Below are positions 8,484 through 16,404 of a stretch of 64,000 bases of DNA, in pieces; position 1 is the stretch's first letter; the number at the start of each line of letters is the position of its first letter. The notes under the pieces were generated by a model. The model did not search any database, was not told the origin of the DNA, and worked only from the letters and a program-made list of their open reading frames with translations. The DNA is taken from positions 470,017-534,016 of the forward strand of contig NZ_LGIQ01000011.1 of the NCBI RefSeq assembly GCF_001187725.1. The letters are read 5' to 3'. The position numbers and the translations under genes were made by a program. This DNA comes from Brevibacillus reuszeri. Lineage in GTDB: Bacteria; Bacillota; Bacilli; Brevibacillales; Brevibacillaceae.

Positions 8484-8516
8484 AAGCGAAAAGAGCAGTC
8501 CCATAGGAACTGCCCT
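8484..8516 (-). terminator. Terminator after the anti-sigma gene
   Basis: On the minus strand GGGCAGT pairs with ACTGCTC across a 9-base loop and is followed by TTTTCGCTTTT. It lies 35 bases beyond the stop at 8551. Confidence 0.5.
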
Positions 8517-8550
8517 TGTAAGTACGTGGAAGATGATGGAAAGGATACGC

Positions 8551-9456
8551 TTACAGCTTTTCGGCAATCTTCAATAAATCCTCCTTGGTTATGTCAGGCT
8601 CCATCGTTCTGACTTCTATCAGTCTCTTTTTATCATCTTGGTAAAATTGAACGTACTTTGCTTCCTTGTCCTTTAGCTTACGTACGTGATACAACGCTTC
8701 TTTTTTCTGTACGGTTACCTTTTCCACCGTTTCATCAGGGCCCGCCTCATCACTTACCCATTTCATATTTTCAAAATTGGTCAGGGTGAGCATGACCTCT
8801 CCTTTGTTGTGCTTGTACGTTAGATACAAGTATTGAACGTTGGGATTGGCAGGCAATTCTCGAACAACCACATTCTTATTGTCCCGTTCGGCTTCCTTGA
8901 TCATTTCGTCAAACAGCTCCTGCATGCTACCGCTCAATTGATGATTAATATGTCCCTCAGCAAATTTATATCCTCCAACAAGCTCTTCAGGTATTTCAAA
9001 AAAGGTACCTACCTTCGTTTGTAACTCAGATTGAACTGATATAAAACTCGGAATTTCCATAAAGCTTACATTTTTATCCGGATTATCTGGTCCAGCAATA
9101 TAGACCGCTACCCTTGCTCCCGGCTGTAAGTTTTCGCGAATTTGGTTCACGATTTCAATTCTGTTGCCAGAATATTCACGTTTCGACTCAGTAGTCTCAT
9201 TTATTCTCACCACTGCTTCTCCTTGGTCATTCTTCAATTCATACACCTTCATGGCTGCAAATGCAGTCGTCCCCCCAAGCACAAGCGTAGCAGCAACAAT
9301 TAACCCGATTCGTTTTTTCACTGAGATTGCCTCCCTTTGTTTTTTTCGTTCATGCAATTTTTGAAGGACCTGATCTTTGACATCGAAGTCATCGTCAACC
9401 ACATCCATCAGTTGTCGTTTCCATTCACTGGACTGCTGAGATCGTGTCATGATCAT
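8551..9456 (-). CDS. Membrane-anchored anti-sigma-factor-like protein
   Basis: About 301 residues. A charged cytoplasmic N-terminus of about 48 residues is followed by one membrane helix (IGLIVAATLVLGGTTAFAA) and a large extracytoplasmic domain without recognised motifs. It overlaps the 3' end of the ECF sigma gene, so the two are translationally coupled, which is the usual layout of a sigma/anti-sigma pair. ATG at 9456 is preferred because AGAAGG sits 5 bases upstream; ATG at 9450 is also possible. No zinc-binding HxxxCxxC anti-sigma motif is seen, so the role rests mainly on context. Confidence 0.6.
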   Translation of the reverse strand: MIMTRSQQSSEWKRQLMDVVDDDFDVKDQVLQKLHERKKQREAISVKKRIGLIVAATLVLGGTTAFAAMKVYELKNDQGEAVVRINETTESKREYSGNRIEIVNQIRENLQPGARVAVYIAGPDNPDKNVSFMEIPSFISVQSELQTKVGTFFEIPEELVGGYKFAEGHINHQLSGSMQELFDEMIKEAERDNKNVVVRELPANPNVQYLYLTYKHNKGEVMLTLTNFENMKWVSDEAGPDETVEKVTVQKKEALYHVRKLKDKEAKYVQFYQDDKKRLIEVRTMEPDITKEDLLKIAEKL

Positions 9457-10006
9457 CACCACCTTCTACTGTGAGCATGTGCGACTTACATTTTTTCAAG
9501 GCCCGTTCAAACTGCTTTCGCAGCGCTGCCGGTTTTTTATTGAACAGTATGGATAGCTCGTCATAGTTCTTGTCTTCGACGACACGCAAAATGACGAGAT
9601 TGCGCTCGCTTGCGGATAGCTTTAACAAGGCTTGATGCAATGGATTGCTCAAATACTCCTGATCGATTCGCCTCTCACCTTCATGATGGCTGACCGTAGG
9701 AAGTCCCGTTTTCAAAAAGGTAACAATGCGCCCCAGCTTCGCTCTTTTTAGCTGATTCAGACAATGATGATAGGCAATTTTGTACAGCCATGCCGAAAAC
9801 GAAACCACACTGCGATACGTGTCGATTTGCTCATAGGCTTTGAAAAATACCTCCTGCACCGCGTCCTCGGCCTCTTGTCTATGTCCGAGCATATGATAGC
9901 AATAGACAAATAACGGCTTTTGCATGGCATCGATGATGACTCCGAACTGATCTATATCTCCTGCCTTTACCTCCTTTATCGCTCGTTCCAAATCGTTCTT
10001 GTCCAA
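9425..10006 (-). CDS. ECF-type RNA polymerase sigma factor
   Basis: A 193-residue sigma-70 family protein with region 2 (residues about 22-90; GHRQEAEDAVQEVFFKAYE and FSAWLYKIAYHHCLNQLKR) and region 4 (about 125-180; LSASERNLVILRVVEDKNYDELS, then KKPAALRKQFERALKK). The short length and missing region 3 place it in the extracytoplasmic-function group. TTG at 10006 follows GGAGGTG at 7 bases. It is transcribed with the overlapping anti-sigma gene. Targets and inducing signal are not visible; the pair may autoregulate. Confidence 0.9.
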   Translation of the reverse strand: MDKNDLERAIKEVKAGDIDQFGVIIDAMQKPLFVYCYHMLGHRQEAEDAVQEVFFKAYEQIDTYRSVVSFSAWLYKIAYHHCLNQLKRAKLGRIVTFLKTGLPTVSHHEGERRIDQEYLSNPLHQALLKLSASERNLVILRVVEDKNYDELSILFNKKPAALRKQFERALKKCKSHMLTVEGGDDHDTISAVQ

Positions 10007-10091
10007 GCCTGCTCACCTCCGATTGACATGTATAACAAACAACAAAACCATTTTGTGACACTTTAAAAACCATTTTTTCTGATCAAACAAA

Positions 10092-10146
10092 AAAAAGACC
10101 TCCCCGACACATGTAGCTCGCTACATAGTCGCAAGAGGTCTTTTGA
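10092..10146 (-). terminator. Terminator of the Fe-S carrier gene
   Basis: AAAAGACCTC and GAGGTCTTTT pair, and ATGTAGC/GCTACAT pairs inside them. On the minus strand the stem runs into eight T residues. It lies just after the stop at 10162. Confidence 0.8.
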
Positions 10147-10161
10147 ACCACTTCTATGGTA

Positions 10162-10521
10162 CTAATCGTCACATTTTTCTTCTTTGCCTTTTGCCAATGC
10201 TGTCTTGAACGATGACCCACAGCCACAGGAAGCAATCGCATTCGGATTTTCAATGGAGAATCCGCCGCCCATCATGGACTCCTTGTAGTCGATTTCAGTT
10301 CCTTTAATGTATAGATAGCTGTCCTTGTCGACAACAATTTTTACACCATGCTGCTCGAAGGTCTCGTCGCCTTCCTTCATCTCGTGATCCCAGCCCATAC
10401 CATAGGTAAAGCCGCTGCAACCACCCGGTCTGACACCCACACGCAAAAACGAGCCTTCCTTGCCTTCTGCCGCCAACATTTCCTTGACCTTGTGGCTGGC
10501 TTGCTCTGTCAATGTAATCAT
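10162..10521 (-). CDS. erpA: A-type iron-sulfur carrier protein (ErpA/IscA/YutM family)
   Basis: A 119-residue HesB/IscA-type protein. The three ligand cysteines are present: Cys35 in RPGGCSGF and Cys99/Cys101 in ASCGCGSS. Proteins of this family receive Fe-S clusters from the assembly scaffold and pass them to apo-enzymes in the cytoplasm. The length and motifs match Bacillus YutM. It is the first of a set of yut/yuz genes in this window. The C-terminus has a short Lys/Glu/Asp extension ending KCDD with one extra Cys. ATG at 10521 has an AAAGGAGTG-type site upstream. Confidence 0.9.
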   Translation of the reverse strand: MITLTEQASHKVKEMLAAEGKEGSFLRVGVRPGGCSGFTYGMGWDHEMKEGDETFEQHGVKIVVDKDSYLYIKGTEIDYKESMMGGGFSIENPNAIASCGCGSSFKTALAKGKEEKCDD

Positions 10522-10646
10522 GCTACTATCACTCCTTTGCAGGCTTACTTCTGGTTCCCTTGTTTCTTACTTATCTTCAGTATACAAAGAAGCTCCCTTT
10601 CCCACAAGGTTACCCTGCACTTGTGGCGCCCATTCTTGGCGGAAAA

Positions 10647-10675
10647 AACAAAAAAAGAGGGTTTCCCCCTCCCTA
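10647..10675 (-). terminator. Terminator of the Spo0E-like gene
   Basis: On the minus strand GAGGG pairs with CCCTC around a short loop, followed by TTTTTTTG. It overlaps the stop region of the gene ending at 10673. Confidence 0.6.
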
Positions 10676-10897
10676 CGCAAAAAAAGCTTTGTTTTCCAGC
10701 AAGTAAAAACGGTATGGATTTTTTCGGCTACCGGCCTTAGACAGATTATGATGATCTATCTGGTTCAGTTCGTTGTGTAGTTGATCAATTTGTATACTGT
10801 ATTCTAGGACTTCTGGATGATCTAACCCAAACTCTAACCCTATATTTACCATACGCTGTCGAAGGAGTTCGATTTTTTCGAGTAAAACGTCCCGCAT
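10673..10897 (-). CDS. Spo0E-like aspartyl-phosphate phosphatase
   Basis: A 74-residue helical protein. The Spo0E signature S-x-x-[LI]-D-x-L appears as SIQIDQLH within helix 2, preceded by the typical HPEVLEYS turn. Members of this family dephosphorylate Spo0A~P and so delay sporulation; some act on other response regulators. ATG at 10897 is behind AGGAGG. It stands alone between the Fe-S carrier and the mqnE leader. The C-terminal 20 residues (NPYRFYLLENKAFFA) are not part of the usual core. Confidence 0.75.
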   Translation of the reverse strand: MRDVLLEKIELLRQRMVNIGLEFGLDHPEVLEYSIQIDQLHNELNQIDHHNLSKAGSRKNPYRFYLLENKAFFA

Positions 10898-11056
10898 TAT
10901 GAAGCTCCTCCTAATTCTAGTTCAGGCTTTCTTACCTATATTTTACAAGATCTGCTACGTTTTCGCAAACATAATTTCCCACTTTCCCCAAAAAACAAAC
11001 GGCATTTGACGGGAAATGTTAGAATTTTACAGCTTGCAGTTGGAGAACTTATGATA

Positions 11057-11085
11057 TTGTTCGCAAATCCTAAGAGGTTTATAAT
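11057..11085 (+). promoter_or_regulatory. Promoter of mqnE
   Basis: TTGTTC (11057-11062), a 17-base spacer and a perfect TATAAT (11080-11085) lie in the 323-base gap upstream of mqnE. The implied leader is about 130 bases. I saw no recognised riboswitch in it. Confidence 0.6.
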
Positions 11086-11220
11086 ATAGGTGCCTTGTTG
11101 CCCGAGATTTTCTCTATTTATTAGTGATTTCTCCATCCCCAGAACGCTCAAAATTGGGGTAAAAATGCGACGAAGTCACTAGCTACGACGACTATTTGAT
11201 TGGGAAAGGAAGTGTTTGGA

Positions 11221-12324
11221 ATGGCGGTTGAAACCTTAGCCATCCAAGATAAATCGCTCGCCGGAATCGCAGAAAAAGTCATGCACGGCGAACGTCTCAC
11301 GCTCGAAGACGGTGTCACCCTGTTCAACTCTAACGATTTGCTCACGATTGGGCAATTGGCAAACATTGTCAATTATCGTAAAAATCAAGACAATGTCTAC
11401 TTCCTGCAAAACCTGTATATCAACCCTACAAACGTTTGCGAAGCTCACTGTAAATTCTGTGGGTTCCGACGTGATGAAGGTGAAGACGGCGCTTACACAA
11501 TGAACATGGAAGAACTGCTTCATTATGTAGAAACGCGTTTTCATCCTGGCATCCGCGAGTTCCACATTGTAGGCGGACATAACCAGCACCAACCGTTTGA
11601 ATACTATCTCGATACACTTCGCACCTTGAAAAAAGCGTATCCCGATGTAACGATCAAATCTTATACCGGTGCGGAAATTGAATTCTTTTCCCGCATCTCT
11701 GGCCTCTCCATCCGCGAAGTGCTGCAAGAGCTGATGAAAGCTGGTCTGCAAAGCTTGACAGGTGGCGGCGCAGAAATTTTGACAGAGCGTTACCGCATGA
11801 AAATGAGCCCGGAGAAAGCAAGCACAGACATGTACCTGCAAGTACACCGTATAGCTCATGAGCTCGGCTTGAAAACCCACACTACCATGCTGTACGGCTC
11901 GATTGAAACACTGGAAGAGCGTGTGATCCACATGATGCGTCTTCGCGAGCTGCAAGACGACACAAACGGCTTCATGGTATTTATTCCGCTTGCAGTGCAA
12001 CCGATCAAAGCAACTGCTGGTATCAAACGTCGCAACTCCGCTATCGACGACTTGAAAACGATGGCGATCAGCCGTTTGATGCTCGACAACTTCCAACATA
12101 TCAAAGCGTACTTCATCAACATCGGTACACAGTTGACACAGCTTTCTCTGACTATGGGTATTTCTGATGCACACGGAACCCTCATTGAGGAGCGCATCAG
12201 CCACTCTGCCGGTGCACTTACGCAGCAAGCTCTGACTGTGGATGAGCTGGTATGGCTGATCAAAGGCGCTGGCAAACGCGCTCTGGAACGTGATACCTTC
12301 TATAACGTCATCAAAGAACACTAA
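11221..12324 (+). CDS. mqnE: Aminofutalosine synthase MqnE (radical SAM)
   Basis: A 367-residue radical-SAM enzyme. Cys73, Cys77 and Cys80 (CEAHCKFCGF) bind the 4Fe-4S cluster. FHIVGGHNQ, TGGGAEIL and HTTMLYGSIET are characteristic of MqnE rather than MqnC. The enzyme joins 3-[(1-carboxyvinyl)oxy]benzoate to the adenosyl radical, giving aminofutalosine, a step of the futalosine route to menaquinone. ATG at 11221 lies 8 bases after AAAGGAAG. It is a single-gene unit with its own promoter and terminator; the other mqn genes are not in the window. Confidence 0.88.
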   Translation: MAVETLAIQDKSLAGIAEKVMHGERLTLEDGVTLFNSNDLLTIGQLANIVNYRKNQDNVYFLQNLYINPTNVCEAHCKFCGFRRDEGEDGAYTMNMEELLHYVETRFHPGIREFHIVGGHNQHQPFEYYLDTLRTLKKAYPDVTIKSYTGAEIEFFSRISGLSIREVLQELMKAGLQSLTGGGAEILTERYRMKMSPEKASTDMYLQVHRIAHELGLKTHTTMLYGSIETLEERVIHMMRLRELQDDTNGFMVFIPLAVQPIKATAGIKRRNSAIDDLKTMAISRLMLDNFQHIKAYFINIGTQLTQLSLTMGISDAHGTLIEERISHSAGALTQQALTVDELVWLIKGAGKRALERDTFYNVIKEH

Positions 12325-12335
12325 TCATCATTCAA

Positions 12336-12381
12336 GCAAAAAAGCTGATGCCCGCATGCAAGATCGGCATCAGCTTTTTTT
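12336..12381. terminator. Strong bidirectional terminator
   Basis: A near-perfect 14-bp stem AAAAAGCTGATGCC / GGCATCAGCTTTTT has T runs on both strands. It ends mqnE on + and the YuzB/small-ORF unit on -. Confidence 0.9.
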
Positions 12382-12408
12382 ACGTGTAAGAATTGATAAG
12401 CACAACGC

Positions 12409-12531
12409 TTATGAATTCTGGAGCGCATACAAACTTTCCTCTAAAACGCGGTCGATCTTCTTATAGGAAGCCTCGATAGAGGTTTTTTTATTTTTCATGT
12501 CCATGTGTTCTGCTCGGAACAAAATGAACAT
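12409..12531 (-). CDS. Possible 40-residue protein downstream of YuzB
   Basis: ATG at 12531 opens a frame of 40 residues closed by TAA. It begins 15 bases after the YuzB stop and ends just before the bidirectional terminator. The second half (KKTSIEASYKKIDRVLEES) has the heptad-like pattern of an amphipathic helix. GGAG is present but 11 bases upstream; internal ATG codons at residues 10 and 12 are alternative starts. No family is recognised. The fit within the transcript supports it, the weak start signal does not. Confidence 0.35.
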   Translation of the reverse strand: MFILFRAEHMDMKNKKTSIEASYKKIDRVLEESLYALQNS

Positions 12532-12545
12532 CCTAATGAAATCTC

Positions 12546-12806
12546 CTATAATGGAAAAAGAGCATCCAGCTCGTCTTGTTCCCGCAGCTTGTTCTTAATT
12601 TTGGCAAGCAGCTCTTCAGCTGTCGGAGCCTGGATCAAATTACCGTTTACGAGCGCAAAAGGCAGCATGTAGCACTCTCCACAGTAACCAAGGCAACCGT
12701 ACTCCAGTACATCGACATCCAGCTCCGGATCATTTTCGAGCGCATCGACAACCGATTGCGTATAAGAAGAGACGTTGCTCGCGCAAAATTCTACTAACGG
12801 TTTCAT
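12546..12806 (-). CDS. yuzB: YuzB family protein (DUF1450)
   Basis: An 86-residue protein starting MKPLVEFCASN, the conserved start of YuzB/DUF1450. It contains the CLGYCGEC cluster after a short Asp/Glu-rich segment. The overall pattern is that of a small thioredoxin-like or ferredoxin-like fold with several Cys. ATG at 12806 was chosen because GGTGAGG precedes it and because the family begins there. Its function is unknown. Next to it, divergent, is YutJ, as in Bacillus, which hints at a shared role in redox or Fe-S metabolism. Confidence 0.85.
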   Translation of the reverse strand: MKPLVEFCASNVSSYTQSVVDALENDPELDVDVLEYGCLGYCGECYMLPFALVNGNLIQAPTAEELLAKIKNKLREQDELDALFPL

Positions 12807-13062
12807 ATTCCTCACCTACCGATTATTTCGACATTGTTACGCTCTATATTGTATCGTGTCTGCGGGAAAAATCCAGCGACGAATGTGGGAAAAAGATTCT
12901 GCTTGCATTTTTGCTGAAAGAGACTAAAAATAGAGTGGGTGCTGTAGAACTGATGGGTTCCAACACGTTTTGGAGGAGCCTTCGTTGCCCTTGCGAGAGA
13001 TAGGGCATAATTACTGAATTCCTGTCTGTCAAAAGCGGACAGAAGAAAGGACTAGACCTTCT

Positions 13063-14130
13063 ATGAAACGACTTGTGATCCTTGGTGGAGGATACGGGGG
13101 TCTTCGAATTATTGAGCGAGTCCTGTCCCCTGATTTACCAGACGACGTGTTTATCACCCTTGTAGACAGAATGCCATTTCACGGCTTGAAAACAGAGTAC
13201 TACGCTCTGGCTGCAGGGACGACGCCGGAATCTCACTTGCGTGTCACGTTTCCAAACGATCCTCGCCTGACTATTAAGTACGGCGAAATTACAGGATTGG
13301 AATTGGACGAGCAGGTCGTCAATTTTGCAAACGGGGACACCCTCTCCTACGATTGGCTCGTTATTGGCTTAGGCTGTGAGGACCGTTATCATGATATCCC
13401 TGGTGCGGATCAGTATACCTGTTCCATCCAAACTATGGGAGCTACGCGCAATACTTACTCGGAAATTAACAACGTGAATCCGTACGGAACCGTTACAGTA
13501 GTCGGAGGAGGACTGAGCGGCGTAGAAATGGCTGCCGAGCTGCGTGAAAGCCGTCCTGACCTGAACGTACGTATCATTGACCGCGGACAAAGCATTCTGA
13601 GTCCATTCCCGAAAAAGCTGCAGGAATATGCGTCCCAATGGTTTATCGAGCATGAAGTACAGCTCGTGTCCATGGCAAGCGTGACAAGTATTGAGCCTGG
13701 AGTGGTATTCAACCATAATCAGCCAGTAGAAAGCGACGTAATCGTCTGGACCGCTGGTATCCAAGCCAATCGCATTGTACGCTCTCTCCCCATCGAAGCC
13801 GACAACATTGGACGGGCTAAATTAAATCAATATCATCAAATTCCAACCCATACGAACGTCTACGTCGTCGGCGACTGTGCGAGTACGATCATCGCACCAA
13901 GCGCTCAAACGGCTGAAATACAAGGCGAGCAGATTGCCCTCATGCTGAGAAAAGACATCAAAGGCGAAGAATACCCTGCGTCTCTGCCTGCTCTCAAGCA
14001 CAAAGGCTTCCTTGGCTCACTTGGTAAAAAAGAAGGCTTCGCGAGCATGGGAAAAATGTCTCTGGTTGGCCAGATGGCTCGCGTCATCAAAAGTGGACAG
14101 CTGTGGATGTACAAAAAGCATATGGGATAA
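13063..14130 (+). CDS. yutJ: YutJ-type FAD/NAD(P) oxidoreductase (NDH-2-like)
   Basis: A 355-residue pyridine-nucleotide-disulfide family enzyme. The FAD-binding Rossmann motif is at the start (LVILGGGYGGLRI), the NAD(P) motif in the middle (TVVGGGLSGVEMAAEL) and the second FAD motif near the end (NVYVVGDCAS). It resembles type-II NADH dehydrogenases and has the length of Bacillus YutJ, which lacks a firmly assigned substrate. No redox-active CxxC is seen. ATG at 13063 is preceded by AGAAAGGA. The leader carries two small hairpins (GCCCT/AGGGC near 12990 and CTGTC/GACAG near 13025) of unknown meaning. Confidence 0.85.
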   Translation: MKRLVILGGGYGGLRIIERVLSPDLPDDVFITLVDRMPFHGLKTEYYALAAGTTPESHLRVTFPNDPRLTIKYGEITGLELDEQVVNFANGDTLSYDWLVIGLGCEDRYHDIPGADQYTCSIQTMGATRNTYSEINNVNPYGTVTVVGGGLSGVEMAAELRESRPDLNVRIIDRGQSILSPFPKKLQEYASQWFIEHEVQLVSMASVTSIEPGVVFNHNQPVESDVIVWTAGIQANRIVRSLPIEADNIGRAKLNQYHQIPTHTNVYVVGDCASTIIAPSAQTAEIQGEQIALMLRKDIKGEEYPASLPALKHKGFLGSLGKKEGFASMGKMSLVGQMARVIKSGQLWMYKKHMG

Positions 14131-14143
14131 TGCCTGTATAAGC

Positions 14144-14184
14144 TAAAGCCTGTTGGCCCTATGGTCAAACAGGTTTTCTTTTTG
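14144..14184 (+). terminator. Terminator of yutJ
   Basis: CCTGTT pairs with AACAGG, with a run TTTTCTTTTT behind it. It shows that the NUDIX coding region begins downstream of this point. Confidence 0.65.
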
Positions 14185-14217
14185 TACAATCCAGGAGAGG
14201 GAGGTGGATTTTTCCAA

Positions 14218-14688
14218 GTGAATGATTATATTCAAACGATGCGCAGTATGATTGGACATGAAAGATTGATTACGGTCGGCTGCGGTGCCATTATTGAGGA
14301 CGAAGAGGGACGAATTCTGCTGCAAAGACGCAAGGATCAGAATAATTGGTGTTTGCCAGGCGGCCTTATGGAGATTGGCGAGACCTTCATGGAGACACTG
14401 CACAGGGAGGTCCTGGAGGAAACCGATTTGATCATCGAGGGGCCTGAGTTGTTTGGGATTTATTCGGGGGACATCGGTCTTCGCGAGTATCCAAACGGTG
14501 ACAAAATTTTCAGCGTGCAGATCATTTTTCGCGTAACCTCTTATCATGGCGAGCTTAAACAGGAAGGCTTGGAAAGCTCCGAGCATCGCTTCTTTCCAAG
14601 AGACAGCCTCCCGCAACCGCTCAATCCCGGTCAAGCCGCATTTATTCTCGATTGGGCGGAAGGTTTAAAGGCACCCATCGTCAGATAA
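14218..14688 (+). CDS. NUDIX hydrolase
   Basis: A 156-residue NUDIX protein. The box reads GGLMEIGETFMETLHREVLEE followed by TDLI, giving the G-x5-E-x7-REVxEE pattern with the metal-binding Glu residues intact; the last Gly of the consensus is Asp. Such enzymes cleave nucleoside diphosphates linked to another moiety. GTG at 14218 follows AGGGAGGTGG; an upstream in-frame ATG at 14161 lies inside the yutJ terminator and is unlikely. The specificity is not predictable. Confidence 0.85.
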   Translation: MNDYIQTMRSMIGHERLITVGCGAIIEDEEGRILLQRRKDQNNWCLPGGLMEIGETFMETLHREVLEETDLIIEGPELFGIYSGDIGLREYPNGDKIFSVQIIFRVTSYHGELKQEGLESSEHRFFPRDSLPQPLNPGQAAFILDWAEGLKAPIVR

Positions 14689-14708
14689 TTGAGATAACAA
14701 AACAAAAG

Positions 14709-14756
14709 CAAAGGCTTATTCCCGCTGAAAAGCACCGGAATAAGCCTTCTTTGATT
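14709..14756. terminator. Terminator between NUDIX and D-aminopeptidase genes
   Basis: A perfect 12-bp stem AAGGCTTATTCC / GGAATAAGCCTT closes a 14-base loop. CTTTGATTT follows on +; a T-containing tract also follows on -. Confidence 0.75.
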
Positions 14757-14811
14757 TGGCACGGAGAGAATCGCTTTCTTAAGCACCTCGAAACCGAAAC
14801 CGTATCGGGCA

Positions 14812-15609
14812 TTACAAAACGAAAAACAAAAAGCGCAGGACTTCGTTATAATCGTTTGTTTCGTATTCAACCGTTTTGGCACCTGTCTGCTTGGCACCCG
14901 GATAGAACGAGCCACGGTAGGCCAAATAGTGCTCACGGAAGGCGATCTCTACGTGAAACGATTCAGGCAGATCAACCTTGTACTTGCTCAAATCATCGGA
15001 GAGTACGGCCTGTACCTGCTCCTTGATCTTTTTGAGTGCGACATTCGGATGGATGGAAATAGAAGCATTGCCGATCCCTTCGCTTACGGGAACCGTTTTA
15101 ATATGCGCGTTGATTTTCAAGGCGTCTTCGCAAATCATCTTGTCTCCGGTTGCCAGGAGGACGGGAACGCCCATGGATGCGGCGGTATAGGCATTGATCA
15201 ACATCTCGCTGGCGATCTCACCGTTGATCTTCACATACTCATTTTGCATGTTCATCGTGTGCGCAAGCGGGTTTCCATTAGCCCCTGCCGCCGAGTGATA
15301 GCCGATAAAGAATACGCCGTCAAAGCTGTCATCCAGTCCCGCCATCATCGAGTACGGATCGCGCGTCCAGCCCCGCAAAATTTTCACTTGCTCTGGCAGC
15401 TTTGACGGGTCCAAATTTCTCGCTGTGCTATGAGCATCCTTGATCAAAATATCTTCTGCCCCTGACGCGATTGCCGCTTCGCAAGCGGCATTCACTTCTT
15501 TGGTCATTTGCTCGGTAAAATATTTGCTAAACGAGCTCTCAATATCCGCTTCACTCCAGTTGACGATTCCAGCTACCCCTTCCAAATCTGCGCTAATGAA
15601 CAATTTCAT
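14812..15609 (-). CDS. dppA: M55 family D-aminopeptidase (DppA-like)
   Basis: A 265-residue zinc peptidase of family M55. SADLEGVAGI carries the metal ligands Asp8 and Glu10, and KDAHSTARN, GYHSAAG and the AHTMN segment supply further active-site residues. DppA releases N-terminal D-amino acids, for example from D-Ala-D-Ala, in the cytoplasm. ATG at 15609 overlaps the stop of the upstream amidotransferase-like gene as ATGA and is preceded by GGGAGG. As the last gene of the Opp operon it indicates that the imported peptides include D-amino-acid or peptidoglycan-derived ones. Confidence 0.88.
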   Translation of the reverse strand: MKLFISADLEGVAGIVNWSEADIESSFSKYFTEQMTKEVNAACEAAIASGAEDILIKDAHSTARNLDPSKLPEQVKILRGWTRDPYSMMAGLDDSFDGVFFIGYHSAAGANGNPLAHTMNMQNEYVKINGEIASEMLINAYTAASMGVPVLLATGDKMICEDALKINAHIKTVPVSEGIGNASISIHPNVALKKIKEQVQAVLSDDLSKYKVDLPESFHVEIAFREHYLAYRGSFYPGAKQTGAKTVEYETNDYNEVLRFLFFVL

Positions 15610-16337
15610 ACAGATACCTCCCTTTGTTTGTATTGAATGGAAGCTTCCACAAACGCACGAAACAGCTTCAGGAACATCGGATGCCGCTTGGTCATACATT
15701 CTGGATGCCATTGAACGCCCAATAAAAACCGTTCCTCTGTGCTCTCTACCGCCTCCACAATACCATCCTCAGAGTACGCTGTCGCGATTAGATTTCGTCC
15801 CAGCTGTTTGACAGACTGATGGTGAAAGGAGTTCGTGAAAATCCGCTCCTCGCCAAAAATGTCGTAGAGACGTGTGTCCTTTTTGATCTGCACCGCATGA
15901 TAAAATTCATCAGAGGCCGTATGCTCAGGTGAATGCCCCAGTGTGCCCGGGCATTGACTGTATATATCCTGATAGAGGCTTCCCTCCATCGCTACGTTGA
16001 TCAATTGGATGCCGCGGCAGATGCCAAAGATCGGCATTTTCTTCTCATAGGCATTTTGGAAAAGCGAAAACTCATACTCGTCTCGGATCGTCGACATCGA
16101 ATGCAGCTCTCTAACCGGGTTCTCTCCATAATAGTAAGGAGCAATATCGTTTCCTCCTGAGAAAAGAATACCGTCTACCATCCCTATGTAATCCTCGTAG
16201 TTCGACTCATTTGAAACGATGGGAATAGTGACTGGCAAGCCCCCCGCCGCATAAATGGAATCAATGTAGTTACGAGATACCGTACTGTACTTGGAAGCCT
16301 CGGATAAAAATGTCGTTACGCCAATAATCGGTTTCAT
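15606..16337 (-). CDS. Class-I glutamine amidotransferase-like hydrolase (peptidase C26, PuuD type)
   Basis: A 243-residue protein with the gamma-glutamyl hydrolase fold. The nucleophile Cys lies in FGICRGIQLIN, with upstream SGGNDIAPYYYGE and the His-Glu pair in VQWHPE. The family includes gamma-glutamyl-GABA hydrolase and similar enzymes that cut gamma-glutamyl bonds. Within the operon it would process gamma-glutamyl peptides taken up by the ABC system. Its stop overlaps the D-aminopeptidase start. The exact substrate is open. Confidence 0.83.
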   Translation of the reverse strand: MKPIIGVTTFLSEASKYSTVSRNYIDSIYAAGGLPVTIPIVSNESNYEDYIGMVDGILFSGGNDIAPYYYGENPVRELHSMSTIRDEYEFSLFQNAYEKKMPIFGICRGIQLINVAMEGSLYQDIYSQCPGTLGHSPEHTASDEFYHAVQIKKDTRLYDIFGEERIFTNSFHHQSVKQLGRNLIATAYSEDGIVEAVESTEERFLLGVQWHPECMTKRHPMFLKLFRAFVEASIQYKQREVSV

Positions 16338-16404
16338 GTTTGCTACTCCCTCAAGAGGCAGGGCCGAAAAGCCATCGCTTCCCGACCCTCCCCTGTTCAG
16401 ATGA

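Noticed and set aside
10045..10080. Two copies of AAACCATTTT before the sigma gene as an ECF operator
   Set aside because: The repeats are A/T-rich and short; no recognisable ECF-type promoter is present.
11236..12321. Long minus-strand frame of 361 codons opposite mqnE
   Set aside because: It mirrors the mqnE gene exactly, lacks a ribosome binding site and known motifs; it is a shadow of the real coding strand.
12816..13062. T-box or other known riboswitch in the yutJ leader
   Set aside because: Two small hairpins are seen but no T-box motif or other known consensus.
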